Positions 8,144-16,805 of a DNA stretch of 64,000 nucleotides are shown here, in pieces. The notes under the pieces were generated by a model, which ran no database searches, was not told the origin of the DNA, and saw only the letters and a list, made by a program, of their open reading frames with translations. Position numbers and translations under genes: made by a program. This DNA is from Halobellus litoreus (GTDB lineage Archaea > Halobacteriota > Halobacteria > Halobacteriales > Haloferacaceae): assembly GCF_024464595.1 (NCBI RefSeq), contig NZ_JANHAW010000001.1, forward strand, positions 310,001 to 374,000, in the 5' to 3' direction. The number at the start of each line of letters is the position of its first letter. Position 1 is the first letter of the stretch.

Positions 8144-9352
8144 TCAGTTCGACTCGCCGGAGTCAGCCGACGGTCCGTCGGGTTCCGGGTCCGATTCGAG
8201 TTCGTCGGTGTCGGCCGTTTCGAGGTCCGCGTCACTCGTCTCCGAGCCGCCGACTCCCTCGTCGGGTGCGGAGTCCACGGGCGACGGCGGGTGGTAGGTG
8301 TACACGAAGTCCCCCGCCACGGCGTAGAAGGCTCCCGTCTCCGGATCTTCGACGACGCCGGTGTCGTTGTCGATCGCGAAATCGACGAGATCCCGGAGGC
8401 TGGACGCCTGAGCCTGCGGGCGTTCGAACACCGAGTCGGGGAGTCGGATCTGCGTGATCCACTCTGCGAACTCCGAGCGATCGTCGTGATAGGAGAGGTA
8501 CGCCTCCTCGTCGGGAGTGAGCGCGAGGTCGATCTCGCTGCGGACGTACACCAGCGCGGCGGTTCCAGCTATGCCCAAGAGCAGCAGGAACGGGCCGCCG
8601 ATCGACCGGAGTGGCCCGTAGTCCCGTTCGACGGTGATCTCTGTGGTCCGTTCGGGCGTCTCCGACTGGAGCCCCGGCTCCGACACGGAGTAGGTACCCT
8701 CACCGTGTTCGACGGTCATCTCGGTCGTTCGAGTGTACGAGGTCGGTTCGCCCCCGAACGTCCCGTTCACGGCGACGTTCGAGACGACGACCGTCTCGGT
8801 CTCCCCCGGCGACGCGCCGAGTTCCTCCTCGATCGACGTCGCGGTGGCGTCGATCTCCGAACTGTTGATCACGAAAGACGCGGCCACCGTCTCGCCGGAT
8901 TCGACGTCCGAGAACTGCTCGCTCGCGAGGGGTTCGCGCTCGCTCCAGTAGACCGTTTCCCCCTCCTCGCCGACGTTGCGGAGGACCAGAACCGACTCCA
9001 CGCCGACGTCGACGTCGCTGGCGGCGGTCGCGGTGTACCGCGTCTCGACACCGACGTCGAGTTCCGGAGCGACCCCCATGAAGTACGTGTTCCGCCCCTC
9101 GAGGACCGTTCCGGTCTCGAACACGGGGTTCGGTTCGGTCACCTCCGCGCTGTGGACGTACTCGGTTTCGACGGTGAACGAGGAGACCGTGCGGGTCTCC
9201 GTTTCGGTCCCGGGGTCGACGTGCGTCGTGTACACCAGCCCGGCACCGACTGCGGTGGCGAGGAGACAGACGGCGACGATCACGGTGAACTGTGCGTGCA
9301 GTAACGCCCGAAGGCGAAGCCGGGTTTCGCTGGATAGTCTCGAGGAGCTCAT
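8144..9352 (-). CDS. DUF5305 family membrane protein
   Basis: 402 residues from the ATG at 9352, which lies 4 bases after the signal peptidase stop and is preferred over an in-frame start inside that gene. An N-terminal membrane helix (AQFTVIVAVCLLATAVGAGLVY) is followed by about 230 residues of beta-rich extracellular sequence with Thr/Glu/Val repeats, then a second helix (GGPFLLLLGIAGTAALVYV) and a cytoplasmic tail of about 120 residues ending in an acidic stretch. This architecture is that of haloarchaeal DUF5305 proteins, which as I recall often sit beside S26 signal peptidases and TasA-like exoproteins. Biochemical function is unknown; a role in handling or anchoring secreted subunits is inference. 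Confidence 0.8.
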   Translation of the reverse strand: MSSSRLSSETRLRLRALLHAQFTVIVAVCLLATAVGAGLVYTTHVDPGTETETRTVSSFTVETEYVHSAEVTEPNPVFETGTVLEGRNTYFMGVAPELDVGVETRYTATAASDVDVGVESVLVLRNVGEEGETVYWSEREPLASEQFSDVESGETVAASFVINSSEIDATATSIEEELGASPGETETVVVSNVAVNGTFGGEPTSYTRTTEMTVEHGEGTYSVSEPGLQSETPERTTEITVERDYGPLRSIGGPFLLLLGIAGTAALVYVRSEIDLALTPDEEAYLSYHDDRSEFAEWITQIRLPDSVFERPQAQASSLRDLVDFAIDNDTGVVEDPETGAFYAVAGDFVYTYHPPSPVDSAPDEGVGGSETSDADLETADTDELESDPEPDGPSADSGESN

Positions 9353-9356
9353 TCGG

Positions 9357-10520
9357 TCACCTGTAGAATTCACGGAGGAGGCGGCGGTGTAGCGAGGGTT
9401 TGGCGCGCGATTCGCGCGAGCGGATCCGCGCGGGCTCACCGCGGAAGAGGACCAGCCCTAGGGCGACGATGCCGCCACCCAGCAGTCCGTTGATCGCGAG
9501 CAGCGGCGCCCACGGGTGAACGCCGTAGAGTTCGTCGACGACGCTGAACGGCAGGATCGCGAGGTACCGGTGTTCGGTGACGAACAGCCGGTAGTAGCCG
9601 GTCTCCTCCGGGGCGGACAGCGTCACCGTTGTCGTCGCGTCGTCTCGGCCGCCGACGGTGACCTGTTCGGGATCGACGTCGACGCCGGGGCTCGACGGAG
9701 TGACGTACACGTAGACCGGGACGAGCCCCGCGTTGGGAACGGTGTACTCGATCTCCTGGCTCGTGCCGCGCTCGATGACGGTCGGATTCTCCGACTCGAA
9801 TTCGGCGCTGACGATCCCGTACTCCTGCGTGCCGCCGGGGACGACCATCGCGGCGGTCGCCGTGGCCATCAACACGAGCGCGAGAACGACGACGATCGCG
9901 AACACCGACGTCCCGTCGTCGCGCGACCGGTCGCGTGCGGGCCGGTCGCGACTCCCCTTGTCCAGGTACCAGTCGACCCCGTACGCGATCGCCGAGAGCC
10001 CGAAGAGGATGTAGGCGATCCCCTGCGTCCCCTGGAACGACCGCACGCCGAACGTGACGGCCAGCCACGTCTGGACGGATTCGAGGACGGACTGGAACCC
10101 CATCGCGACCGTGCCCAGGTGCGGGATGACGACCACGCTCCCGCCGACGCTGAGCGCCTTCGCGACGATCTCGGCGTCCTGTACGACCGGTTCGCCGCCG
10201 TCCTGGTCGGTGAACGGGTTGTTGTCCCCCTGGGTGATGTAGCCGCGCTCGGTCTCCTCGACGACGCGGTGCGTCGTCAGCCCGCCGCCCTGGATCTCCT
10301 GGGCCTCGAACGTCACGACGTCACCGGGTTCGACGTCGCCCGCGATCGGCGCGGGGATGGCAACGAACCCGTCGCCGGGGTCCAGCGTCGGTTGCATACT
10401 CCCCGTCTCCACGAAACTGAGGAGTATCGGCTGACCGAGGAACTGCCCGACGATCAACGAGAGAACCACGACTACCGCGACCACCTGCAGCGTCACGGAG
10501 AGCACGCGTTTGAGGGACAT
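9357..10520 (-). CDS. Signal peptidase I, archaeal/ER (S26B, SipW-like) type with beta-domain extension
   Basis: 387 residues. An N-terminal helix (about 7-25) is followed by the catalytic Ser41 in ETGSMQPTLDPGD, His84 in LTTHRVV and Asp99 in TQGDNN. His in place of the bacterial general-base Lys marks the ER/archaeal/SipW class. The peptidase core ends near residue 150. The rest is unusual: a second membrane segment, a charged loop (DKGSRDRPARDRSRD), a third membrane segment, an extracellular beta domain of about 100 residues, and a fourth membrane segment. It heads a two-gene unit with the DUF5305 gene and lies near three TasA/DUF1102-like exoprotein genes, which suggests a dedicated rather than general peptidase. 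Confidence 0.9.
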   Translation of the reverse strand: MSLKRVLSVTLQVVAVVVVLSLIVGQFLGQPILLSFVETGSMQPTLDPGDGFVAIPAPIAGDVEPGDVVTFEAQEIQGGGLTTHRVVEETERGYITQGDNNPFTDQDGGEPVVQDAEIVAKALSVGGSVVVIPHLGTVAMGFQSVLESVQTWLAVTFGVRSFQGTQGIAYILFGLSAIAYGVDWYLDKGSRDRPARDRSRDDGTSVFAIVVVLALVLMATATAAMVVPGGTQEYGIVSAEFESENPTVIERGTSQEIEYTVPNAGLVPVYVYVTPSSPGVDVDPEQVTVGGRDDATTTVTLSAPEETGYYRLFVTEHRYLAILPFSVVDELYGVHPWAPLLAINGLLGGGIVALGLVLFRGEPARIRSRESRAKPSLHRRLLREFYR

Positions 10521-10606
10521 ATGATATCGTGTCGGGTCGTCGCGAGGGGCCAGGGAAGCGTGCGGGTCGAACCTGACGACTCCGCTCCGAGAATGTCATC
10601 GATACG

Positions 10607-10615
10607 TTATAAATT
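10607..10615 (-). promoter_or_regulatory. TATA box of the signal peptidase operon
   Basis: AATTTATAA on the minus strand, about 90 bases upstream of the signal peptidase ATG at 10520. Transcription would begin near 10584 and leave a leader of about 60 bases, longer than for most genes here. Confidence 0.45.
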
Positions 10616-10682
10616 CGTGGTTCGACGAAGGCGGATGGCGGCGACCGAAGGGCACGACATCCCGGCCCGCGATTCGGGGGAC

Positions 10683-11579
10683 TCACTCGTCGATGACGTC
10701 ACCGACGAGGAGAATGAAGGGCCCGATAAAGGCGAGACAGAAGCCGAGCAGGTGAACGTAGAGGTTCACGACGCTCCCGCTGCCGGTCGGATCGGAGGGG
10801 AAGCCGACGATCGGATACCCGACGAGTACGACCGTGCCGATCACGAACAGGTCACCGTACCCCGCCTGCGACGTCACGGCTCGGACCCGTTCACGAACCG
10901 GGTGTCGAAGCCGAATTTCCGTCCGCCACGCGTAGGCGACGCCAGTGACCAGCCCGGTAGCGGCCATCCCGAGTCCCGCGAGGCCGATGCCGTCGGTGGA
11001 AACCGGCAGCGCCAGGAGCGCGATCCAGCCCACGAGCAGGAAGAAGACGGCCGGGAGGGCGCGCAAGGACGCCGTCGGAAAGAACCGGTCGCGAGCGTAC
11101 GCCCAGAGCAGCAGCGGGAGCACCCCGGCGAACGCCATATTGATCCCCGAGAAGCCGAATCCGACGGCGTTCCGCGGCACGGCCAGATTCAGCGCGGACA
11201 GGACGAACGGGAACGCGAGCAGAAACGTCGCCATCGACGTGAGGAAGAACCGCCGCCGGCCGCCCAGGACGGCGAGCGCGTAGCCGACGCTCGCGAGCAG
11301 GCCGTATCCAGCCAGGTTCCCCGCGAGGTGGCCGGTCCCGAGGTGAACGTAATGCGCGGTGAAGGCGGTCACCGCCGTGGGGTCGGTGTAGGCAAACGCG
11401 AACGACAGGCGGGTCGCCTCGGGAAGGGCGAAGACCGCAACGAGAACGGCGGGCACCGCACCCAGGGCGAGCAGGTCGACCGCTCGGGCGCGGGCGAGCA
11501 ACTCCTGCCGGAAGCCGGCGGGAGTGGACTCGGAGTCGCCGTCGATCGGATCGCCCTCACCGGTCGGTACTCGCGTCAC
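10683..11579 (-). CDS. Rhomboid family intramembrane serine protease
   Basis: 298 residues with about seven membrane segments and a GTG start at 11579. Rhomboids cut transmembrane helices inside the bilayer with a Ser-His dyad. The motif HLAGNLAGY (His84, Asn88) is the family HxxxN element, Ser144 lies in GFSGIN (GxSG), and His276 lies in VNLYVHLLGF in the last helix, so the protease looks active. It lies between the signal peptidase operon and the DUF1102 exoprotein gene, all on the same strand. That makes surface-protein release a reasonable but unproven role. Confidence 0.85.
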   Translation of the reverse strand: MTRVPTGEGDPIDGDSESTPAGFRQELLARARAVDLLALGAVPAVLVAVFALPEATRLSFAFAYTDPTAVTAFTAHYVHLGTGHLAGNLAGYGLLASVGYALAVLGGRRRFFLTSMATFLLAFPFVLSALNLAVPRNAVGFGFSGINMAFAGVLPLLLWAYARDRFFPTASLRALPAVFFLLVGWIALLALPVSTDGIGLAGLGMAATGLVTGVAYAWRTEIRLRHPVRERVRAVTSQAGYGDLFVIGTVVLVGYPIVGFPSDPTGSGSVVNLYVHLLGFCLAFIGPFILLVGDVIDE

Positions 11580-11682
11580 GAGTCCGCCTTCTCGCGCCCG
11601 CGGCTAACACTTGTCGCTCCGGTTCTCGATTCCGAGAACCCGCGCCCGCGGAGCGGCCGTGCGAGACGGGGATCGATCGCGT

Positions 11683-13323
11683 TCACGACCGCGGCATCCG
11701 TCGGGCCAGCGCGACGAAGGCGACGGCGATCGCGACGAGCAGCATCAGTCCGCCGAGTTCGACGAGGTCGATCCCGCTGGGTTCTAACAGCGCGCCGCCG
11801 GAACCGGCGTTCCCCTCGACGTCCGCCGCGGTTCCGGAGCGGCGATCCGCCGCGCTCGGGGAACCGTCCGACCCCGGCGTGGCGGTCGCGCCCGCACCGT
11901 CGGCACCCGAGAGATCCTCCGCCGTGCCCGAATCATCCTCCGTCGCTTCCGGAGGGGCGTCCGTCGTCGGCGCGTCGACGACCAGCGTACCCGCGGGCAC
12001 GCCGTCGACGGCGAGCGCGACCTCGCCGCCCGTCTCGAACCGTCCGGCGAGGTCGACGATCGTCGAGGCCTTCGGGTCGAGCGCGACGCGCTCGGTGGCG
12101 ACCGTGGCCCCGTCGGCGGTGAGCGTGATCGTCCGCTCGCCGCTCGCGCCGCCCGCGTTCTCGACGGTCGCCCGGACGGTGACCGCCTCGTTCGGCGCGA
12201 CGGTCGACGCGTCGAGCGACGCGTCGGTGACGGACAGGTGGGGGACCTCCTCGGCCACCGCGAACGTGGAGAAGTCGTCGGTCAGCGCCCGGAAGTGGAC
12301 GCGGTCCGCGGGGAGCCCCCGCTCGCGAGCGATCTCTTCGTCGACGACCTCGGTGGGCAGCCGCTCCCACTCGCCCGCGTCGGTCTGGCGGTAGAGGGTC
12401 ACCGCCGCGGGGTCGATCCCCGCATAGTCGAGGTACGCGGGATCGGCGCTGAACCGCAGCGTCATCCCGTCGACCTCCTCGGGCTCGAAGTCGTACTCCA
12501 GCGAGAGGTACGCCAGCGACCGCGGGTCGGTCGACGCGTCGAGTCTGCTCGCCTCGTCGAACGCGTCGGGGCTGCCGACGGCGTTCAGTTCGACGCTCCC
12601 GCCCGGCAGCCCGGTCAGTTCGAGGCGGTCCATCGTGACGTTCCCGCCGTCGAGCGCCATCCCGTCGGCGTCGAATGCGACCGAGTCGCCGGATCGAGCG
12701 CCGGTCGCGACGAATCGCCGCTCGTCGACGTCCGGCGACCGCACGGTCGTCGACAGCCCGCCGCCGCCCACACCCCCGCCGCCACCGAGCGTCGACGGCG
12801 GCGAGTCCGACACCTCCTCCGGCTCGGCGACCTCCGCGCGGATCGAGAAGTCGTCAGAACCGAGTTGGGTGCCCGCGACCTCTCCGCGCGTGTCGATTCG
12901 GAGGCCGACCGCGACCGTCTGGTTCGGTGCGAGCGTGACGTTGTTGGCCTCGCCCTCGATGGAGTCGCCGCCGCTGACGAACGTGATCGCGTCGCCCTCG
13001 TGTTCGATCCAGACCCGCGCGTACTCGTCGGCCGTGTACGTGATCGTGAAGACGCCCTCCGCGGAGGCGAGCGTCTCGGGGTTGACGCCCCTGAAGTCGG
13101 CCGGGAGATTGGGGTTCGTCGGCGAAATGTCGACGACGATTTCGTCGTCTTCATTTAAGTAGGCGTAGTCGCCGTTCGGCCCCTCCGCCGGCTGGACCGC
13201 GAGGCGGTCTTCGGCGAAGGTGTCCGCGGGACCGTTTACCACCGCCGCACCAGTGGTGAAGACGAGCGATCCTGTTGCTACGAGCAGCAGGGCGAGGATC
13301 GCGGTGCGGCGGGTGGTTGGCAT
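11683..13323 (-). CDS. Large secreted DUF1102 / PGF-pre-PGF / CARDB multidomain surface protein
   Basis: 546 residues. A signal peptide (about 1-28, AILALLLVATGSLVF) leads into a beta-rich DUF1102/TasA-like domain (about 30-165). A glycine-rich linker (LGGGGGVGGGG) separates it from a domain resembling PGF-pre-PGF (about 190-365, with VTLYRQTDAGEWERLP and DDFSTFAV). A CARDB-like Ig domain follows (about 370-465, VTVRATVENAGG), then a Thr/Ser/Asp/Gly-rich stretch and a C-terminal helix (LGGLMLLVAIAVAFVAL) with RRMPRS, i.e. a membrane anchor. There is no PGF-CTERM triplet, so archaeosortase processing is unlikely. It could act as anchor or tip of a surface fibre. Confidence 0.78.
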   Translation of the reverse strand: MPTTRRTAILALLLVATGSLVFTTGAAVVNGPADTFAEDRLAVQPAEGPNGDYAYLNEDDEIVVDISPTNPNLPADFRGVNPETLASAEGVFTITYTADEYARVWIEHEGDAITFVSGGDSIEGEANNVTLAPNQTVAVGLRIDTRGEVAGTQLGSDDFSIRAEVAEPEEVSDSPPSTLGGGGGVGGGGLSTTVRSPDVDERRFVATGARSGDSVAFDADGMALDGGNVTMDRLELTGLPGGSVELNAVGSPDAFDEASRLDASTDPRSLAYLSLEYDFEPEEVDGMTLRFSADPAYLDYAGIDPAAVTLYRQTDAGEWERLPTEVVDEEIARERGLPADRVHFRALTDDFSTFAVAEEVPHLSVTDASLDASTVAPNEAVTVRATVENAGGASGERTITLTADGATVATERVALDPKASTIVDLAGRFETGGEVALAVDGVPAGTLVVDAPTTDAPPEATEDDSGTAEDLSGADGAGATATPGSDGSPSAADRRSGTAADVEGNAGSGGALLEPSGIDLVELGGLMLLVAIAVAFVALARRMPRS

Positions 13324-13763
13324 TGCGGTGTCGCCAGAGAATACTGCCTATGGGTTCTTGATAATACAGTGCCTGAAGTCGGTGAAGGGTGTCGTTGTAG
13401 GCGAAATCATCGGAGCCAGTGAAGCTCCACTTGTAAGGTGAGAGCGATGTACGACCCCGTTTGCTCCGGCAGTCGCTACTGATGACGGTTTCCACCCAAC
13501 AGACGATTTCGGAGAACCCAGAACTTATCGACGATGTGTCAGTGGCGTGTTCTACGCGGTTTCAGTAGGAAACTGAGCCATTTCAGACCTGGCCAGAACG
13601 GGTGTAGGCCAAGCCAGAGCGAGTTCAATATCAGCCAGAGAACATTCTGCCGACTCATAACGATATGAGATACGTTCTTTGTATACTGTATAGCGACCCT
13701 GGTTGGCGCGGGAGACAACGTGTCTCTCGATCCGGGTCGCGCGGTAACAGAGGTAGATCAACT
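13324..13763. other. 440-bp lower-G+C intergenic region
   Basis: Divergent spacer between the DUF1102 gene and a small exported protein. It is AT-richer than the surroundings and has no frame I believe in. TATA-like TTTGTATACTGTATAG (about 13677-13692) could serve the rightward gene. A minus-strand frame covering most of 13552-13761 has no recognisable family. The composition continues into the next gene, so both probably arrived together. Confidence 0.45.
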
Positions 13764-14525
13764 ATGCAACGACGCAAATTCGTGATTGGCCTGGGTGCAT
13801 TGGCAACTGGAAGTGCAGCAGCAGTCGGAACGGGTGCAGTGACTAGTGTTCGTGCTGATCGCGGATATCAGGTGGATGTCGCGGGCGACGAAAATGCGTA
13901 CGTTGGTCTTACTGGGAATACTGACTCTCCATTTGTTAATCAATCTAACAGCACGTTATCGTTGGACTTTGCCTCTGATTCGGGAAATGGAGGAGAAGGA
14001 GTAAATGTCGGAGTTACCGAAGCACGTCCGGCTTTCGAGATTAAGAACCAGAGTACTGAAACGCTACATATTCAGGTAGAAAATCCGCTTTCGAATAACG
14101 ATCTCACCACCACGGCAAGTGGAAACGATGCATCAGAAGCTAATATCACGGTCCCTGCTGGAATCGATTTCCAATTTATAGCGGTTCCGAAAGGCGATGC
14201 AAACAATCTTTCTGTAGGAGAATTTGGAGTGATTGGACGTGACTCGGTTCCGAGTACCGGCCCCGACTTCGGGAGTACGACGGGACAAAAGAGTATTCGA
14301 AAGCATCCCGGTGCAACTGGATATAATTTCATCGAAAAAGCGGGATACGTAGAGCTTGGTGCGGGTAATTCTATTGATGTCATTGCTCGTGTCATTGCTT
14401 CGGAAACAGTTCTGGGAGAAGGATCTCCTTCGATTCCGGATGTGGACTTCACTGTAGAGGCTTTCAGCGATCCGCAATGGGTTAGTGGAGACAACATCTT
14501 CGGAGCAGAGGAAACCCCAGAGTAG
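13764..14525 (+). CDS. Exported TasA-like (SipW-tagged type) protein in a low-G+C patch
   Basis: 253 residues. Start ATG at 13764, giving MQRRKFVIGLGALATG, the usual beginning of this family. After the signal comes the hallmark region GTGAVTSVRADRG then DENAYVGL, seen in haloarchaeal DUF1102/camelysin/TasA-like proteins. The rest is beta-rich, with Asn/Ser/Thr richness and no C-terminal anchor, so secretion and polymerisation are plausible. Codon use differs from its neighbours: two 60-base lines counted by hand gave about 42% and 53% G+C, against about 63% for a line in the adjacent gene. That suggests transfer. A truncated PIN gene follows directly. Confidence 0.75.
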   Translation: MQRRKFVIGLGALATGSAAAVGTGAVTSVRADRGYQVDVAGDENAYVGLTGNTDSPFVNQSNSTLSLDFASDSGNGGEGVNVGVTEARPAFEIKNQSTETLHIQVENPLSNNDLTTTASGNDASEANITVPAGIDFQFIAVPKGDANNLSVGEFGVIGRDSVPSTGPDFGSTTGQKSIRKHPGATGYNFIEKAGYVELGAGNSIDVIARVIASETVLGEGSPSIPDVDFTVEAFSDPQWVSGDNIFGAEETPE

Positions 14526-14605
14526 CCCCTAAAATATCCTATTTATTCGGCTAAATTTTTCAGCACGCTGCCGGGGTAGCAACGATTGCTTCTGACTCAG
14601 CCTAG

Positions 14606-14965
14606 ATCAAGCGCGCCGTCGAGGACGGCCTCGTCGACGTCGTCGCGGTCGACACCGACGAGTCCGCGGTCGCGACGCGACTGCGGCGTCACCCCGGACT
14701 GAGTGACGCCGACGTTTCGGTCCTCGCGTGCGCCGACGCCCGCGACGCCGTCGCCGTGATGGACGAATCGACCGGGCGGTCCGCAGCCGAGGTGGCGGGC
14801 ATCGAGACGCGGGGGACCGCCTACCTCGTCCTCGCGAGCGTGAGAGACGGCGGGCTGTCGACCGAGGAAGGACGCGACACTATCGACGCGATGATCGAGC
14901 GCGGGTGGCACGTGGCTCCCGACCTGTACGCGAAAATCGTCCGAAAACTGGAGTCCTTCGAGTGA
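14606..14965 (+). pseudogene. 5'-truncated PIN-domain (DUF3368-like) nucleic acid-binding protein
   Basis: The frame is open from 14606 (just after TAG at 14603-14605) to TGA at 14963-14965 and reads IKRAVEDGLVDVV onward. It matches my recollection of the C-terminal two thirds of haloarchaeal DUF3368/PIN toxin-like proteins: LSDADVSVLACAD, AVMDESTGRSAAE, RGTAYLVLASVRDGGLS, and the terminal APDLYAKIVRKLESF. The N-terminal part with the first catalytic Asp is missing, and no suitable start exists except the internal GTG-ATG at 14756-14761. The break coincides with the right edge of the low-G+C patch. Confidence 0.72.
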
Positions 14966-15198
14966 CCGAACCGCGCGTCGAATCCCGCTGGCAAATTATA
15001 ATTAAACTGGTATGAACTGATCGGTCGTTGACCTATCGGGATTCAGCCGTGAGCGAAATGACGAGTAGAAGACCGCTGTATGCCGTATTTCGGGCGTCCA
15101 GACCCCTCCAAACTCGTGATTTTCACGGTTGAGAACCTCTCATAGCAGTATCACGATCGCGGGATTTATGTTGTTTGGCTCATACTTGTCAGACACGA

Positions 15199-15774
15199 AT
15201 GGCGTCGGCACAACAGATAGACGGGGGTGGTGAACCGACGACAGAGCTCTCGGAGGACGAGCTCTTCGACGTGCTCTCCAATCAGCGGCGGCGGTTCGCG
15301 GTGCATCTACTCAAGCACGAGGAGGAGTCACTCGAAATCGGCGATATGGCCGAGCAGATCGCGGCGTGGGAGAACGGCATCGACACGGCGGAGATCACGG
15401 GCGACGAGCGCAAGCGGGTGTACACGGCGCTCCAGCAGTCGCACCTGCCGAAGATGGACCGCGCGGGCGTGGTAGAGTTCAACAAGAACCGCGGGGTGAT
15501 CGAACCGACGCCCGCCCTGGAGGACGTCGACCTCTACCTCGACGTGGTGGAGGGGCGGGAGGTCCCCTGGAGCGAGTACTACATCGGGCTCTCGGCGGTT
15601 TCGGCGGCGCTCGTCGCGGCCGTGTGGATCGGCGCGTGGCCGTTCGCGATGCTGCCCGATCTGGCGTGGACGCTCGCGATCGTTGTCGCCTTCGCGTTCT
15701 CGGCGGTGACGCACAAGTACTACACCGCCGAGATGAAGGTCGGCGAACCCGAGGCACCGCCGGAACTGCAGTAA
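15199..15774 (+). CDS. DUF7344-type winged-helix protein with C-terminal membrane hairpin
   Basis: 191 residues; ATG at 15199 chosen over an upstream in-frame ATG because family proteins begin shortly before LSEDELFDVLSNQRRRFAV. Residues about 17-110 form an ArsR-like winged helix (RRRFAVHLLKH, then RKRVYTALQQSHLPKMDRAGVVEF). Two closely spaced membrane helices follow (YIGLSAVSAALVAAVWI and LAWTLAIVVAFAFSAV) with a short C-terminal tail. Membrane-tethered DUF7344 regulators are common in haloarchaea. Lying between two TasA-like genes, it is a candidate local regulator. A TATA-like TTTATG is about 33 bases upstream. Confidence 0.8.
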   Translation: MASAQQIDGGGEPTTELSEDELFDVLSNQRRRFAVHLLKHEEESLEIGDMAEQIAAWENGIDTAEITGDERKRVYTALQQSHLPKMDRAGVVEFNKNRGVIEPTPALEDVDLYLDVVEGREVPWSEYYIGLSAVSAALVAAVWIGAWPFAMLPDLAWTLAIVVAFAFSAVTHKYYTAEMKVGEPEAPPELQ

Positions 15775-15936
15775 ACGACGGACGTACCGGGGCATCGACG
15801 CCGACAGACAGGCGGTTCAGGCACTCCGATACGGGCTTCAGGGAGTGCCATACGGTGGTTCCAACGGGGCATAACCATATGCGTTCGAGACGTACGATCT
15901 GATAGTGCGGGACGGGTTCGGGGACCCACGATTGAG

Positions 15937-16785
15937 ATGAAACGACGACACTTCATCCTGCTACTGGGCGGGGCAAGCTCGGGGGCGTTGGGCATCGGTA
16001 CCGGCGCGTTCAGCAGCGTCGAAGCCGACCGCGGCGTGGAGGTGAACGTCGTCGAAGACGAGAATGCGTATCTGGGATTGAAGCGCCTGCCGGCGGCCGA
16101 CGGGGTTACTGTCGGTGAGAAGACCGATGTCGTCAGAATCCAGAATCAGTTCGCGTCTCCGCTCGGTCTGTCAGTGGTGATCGACGAGCAGGGCGATGGT
16201 ATCGACGAAATCGAAGTAGAGGAGCCGGTCGAAATCGTCGAGGAAGCAGATGAGGGCGAATCGGACGGCGAAGACCTCCCGACCGGAATCAAGGCCTACA
16301 TCTCCGTGGAATGCGACAGCCCGGGAGACACCAGTTTCACGCTTACGTTCAGTGGGGACGCGGGTGGTGCGAGTGTCGACAAGACGCGGACATTCTCGAT
16401 CCACTGCGATCCGGAAGAGAAGGACGAGACGGCAACCGGAAGCGATGTTACAGACAGTATCACGGGAGTCAAATTCAACGGAGGAAGCGGGAAAATCCGG
16501 ATACTCACGACCGAGAACAACGGCGGTGGCGGCGGGATCGGCGGCGACGTCAGTGCGAAATTGTACTGTGAGGACGACGGCGACGTATCGTCTAGTGACG
16601 GTTACGAGAAGGTTCCGGTGAACGAAGACCTGAGAATTGGTGATTTCGACGACGATGATCTTACGGGCTCGATCGTCGGGGTCGAAATCGACGGTATCAG
16701 CGGTGTTTACCTAAAGCCCGACAATCCAGGAAAGGGGAGCGGGAATGGGAACGTTGTGAACGAACCAACCGAAAACCCGTACTGA
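15937..16785 (+). CDS. Exported TasA-like (SipW-tagged type) protein
   Basis: 282 residues. The N-terminus MKRRHFILLLGG leads to the family hallmark GTGAFSSVEADRG and DENAYLGLKR, nearly the same pattern as the protein at 13764. The mature part is beta-rich and acidic, with three or more cysteines (VECDSPG, SIHCDPE, LYCEDDG) that could form disulfides outside the cell, and a Gly-rich turn (NNGGGGGIGGD). No C-terminal anchor is visible. By family it should be processed by an ER/SipW-type signal peptidase such as the one at 9357-10520 and may form extracellular fibres. Its base composition is closer to the host than that of the 13764 gene. Confidence 0.77.
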   Translation: MKRRHFILLLGGASSGALGIGTGAFSSVEADRGVEVNVVEDENAYLGLKRLPAADGVTVGEKTDVVRIQNQFASPLGLSVVIDEQGDGIDEIEVEEPVEIVEEADEGESDGEDLPTGIKAYISVECDSPGDTSFTLTFSGDAGGASVDKTRTFSIHCDPEEKDETATGSDVTDSITGVKFNGGSGKIRILTTENNGGGGGIGGDVSAKLYCEDDGDVSSSDGYEKVPVNEDLRIGDFDDDDLTGSIVGVEIDGISGVYLKPDNPGKGSGNGNVVNEPTENPY

Positions 16786-16805
16786 TTGATCCTCGCACGC
16801 GGGTG

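Noticed and set aside
13324-14605. Low-G+C patch as an insertion sequence or provirus
   Set aside because: No transposase or integrase, no terminal inverted repeats and no target duplication that I can see.
14966-14994. tRNA 3'-end-like sequence (GTCGAATCCCGC) after the truncated PIN gene, as a possible attachment site
   Set aside because: The T-arm does not pair properly, no other tRNA arms are present and no second copy was found at the left side of the low-G+C patch.
13764-16785. Type IV pilin or S-layer interpretation of the two small exported proteins
   Set aside because: No pilin prepilin-peptidase motif and no PGF-CTERM or S-layer pattern; the ADRG and DENAY hallmarks fit the TasA-like family instead.
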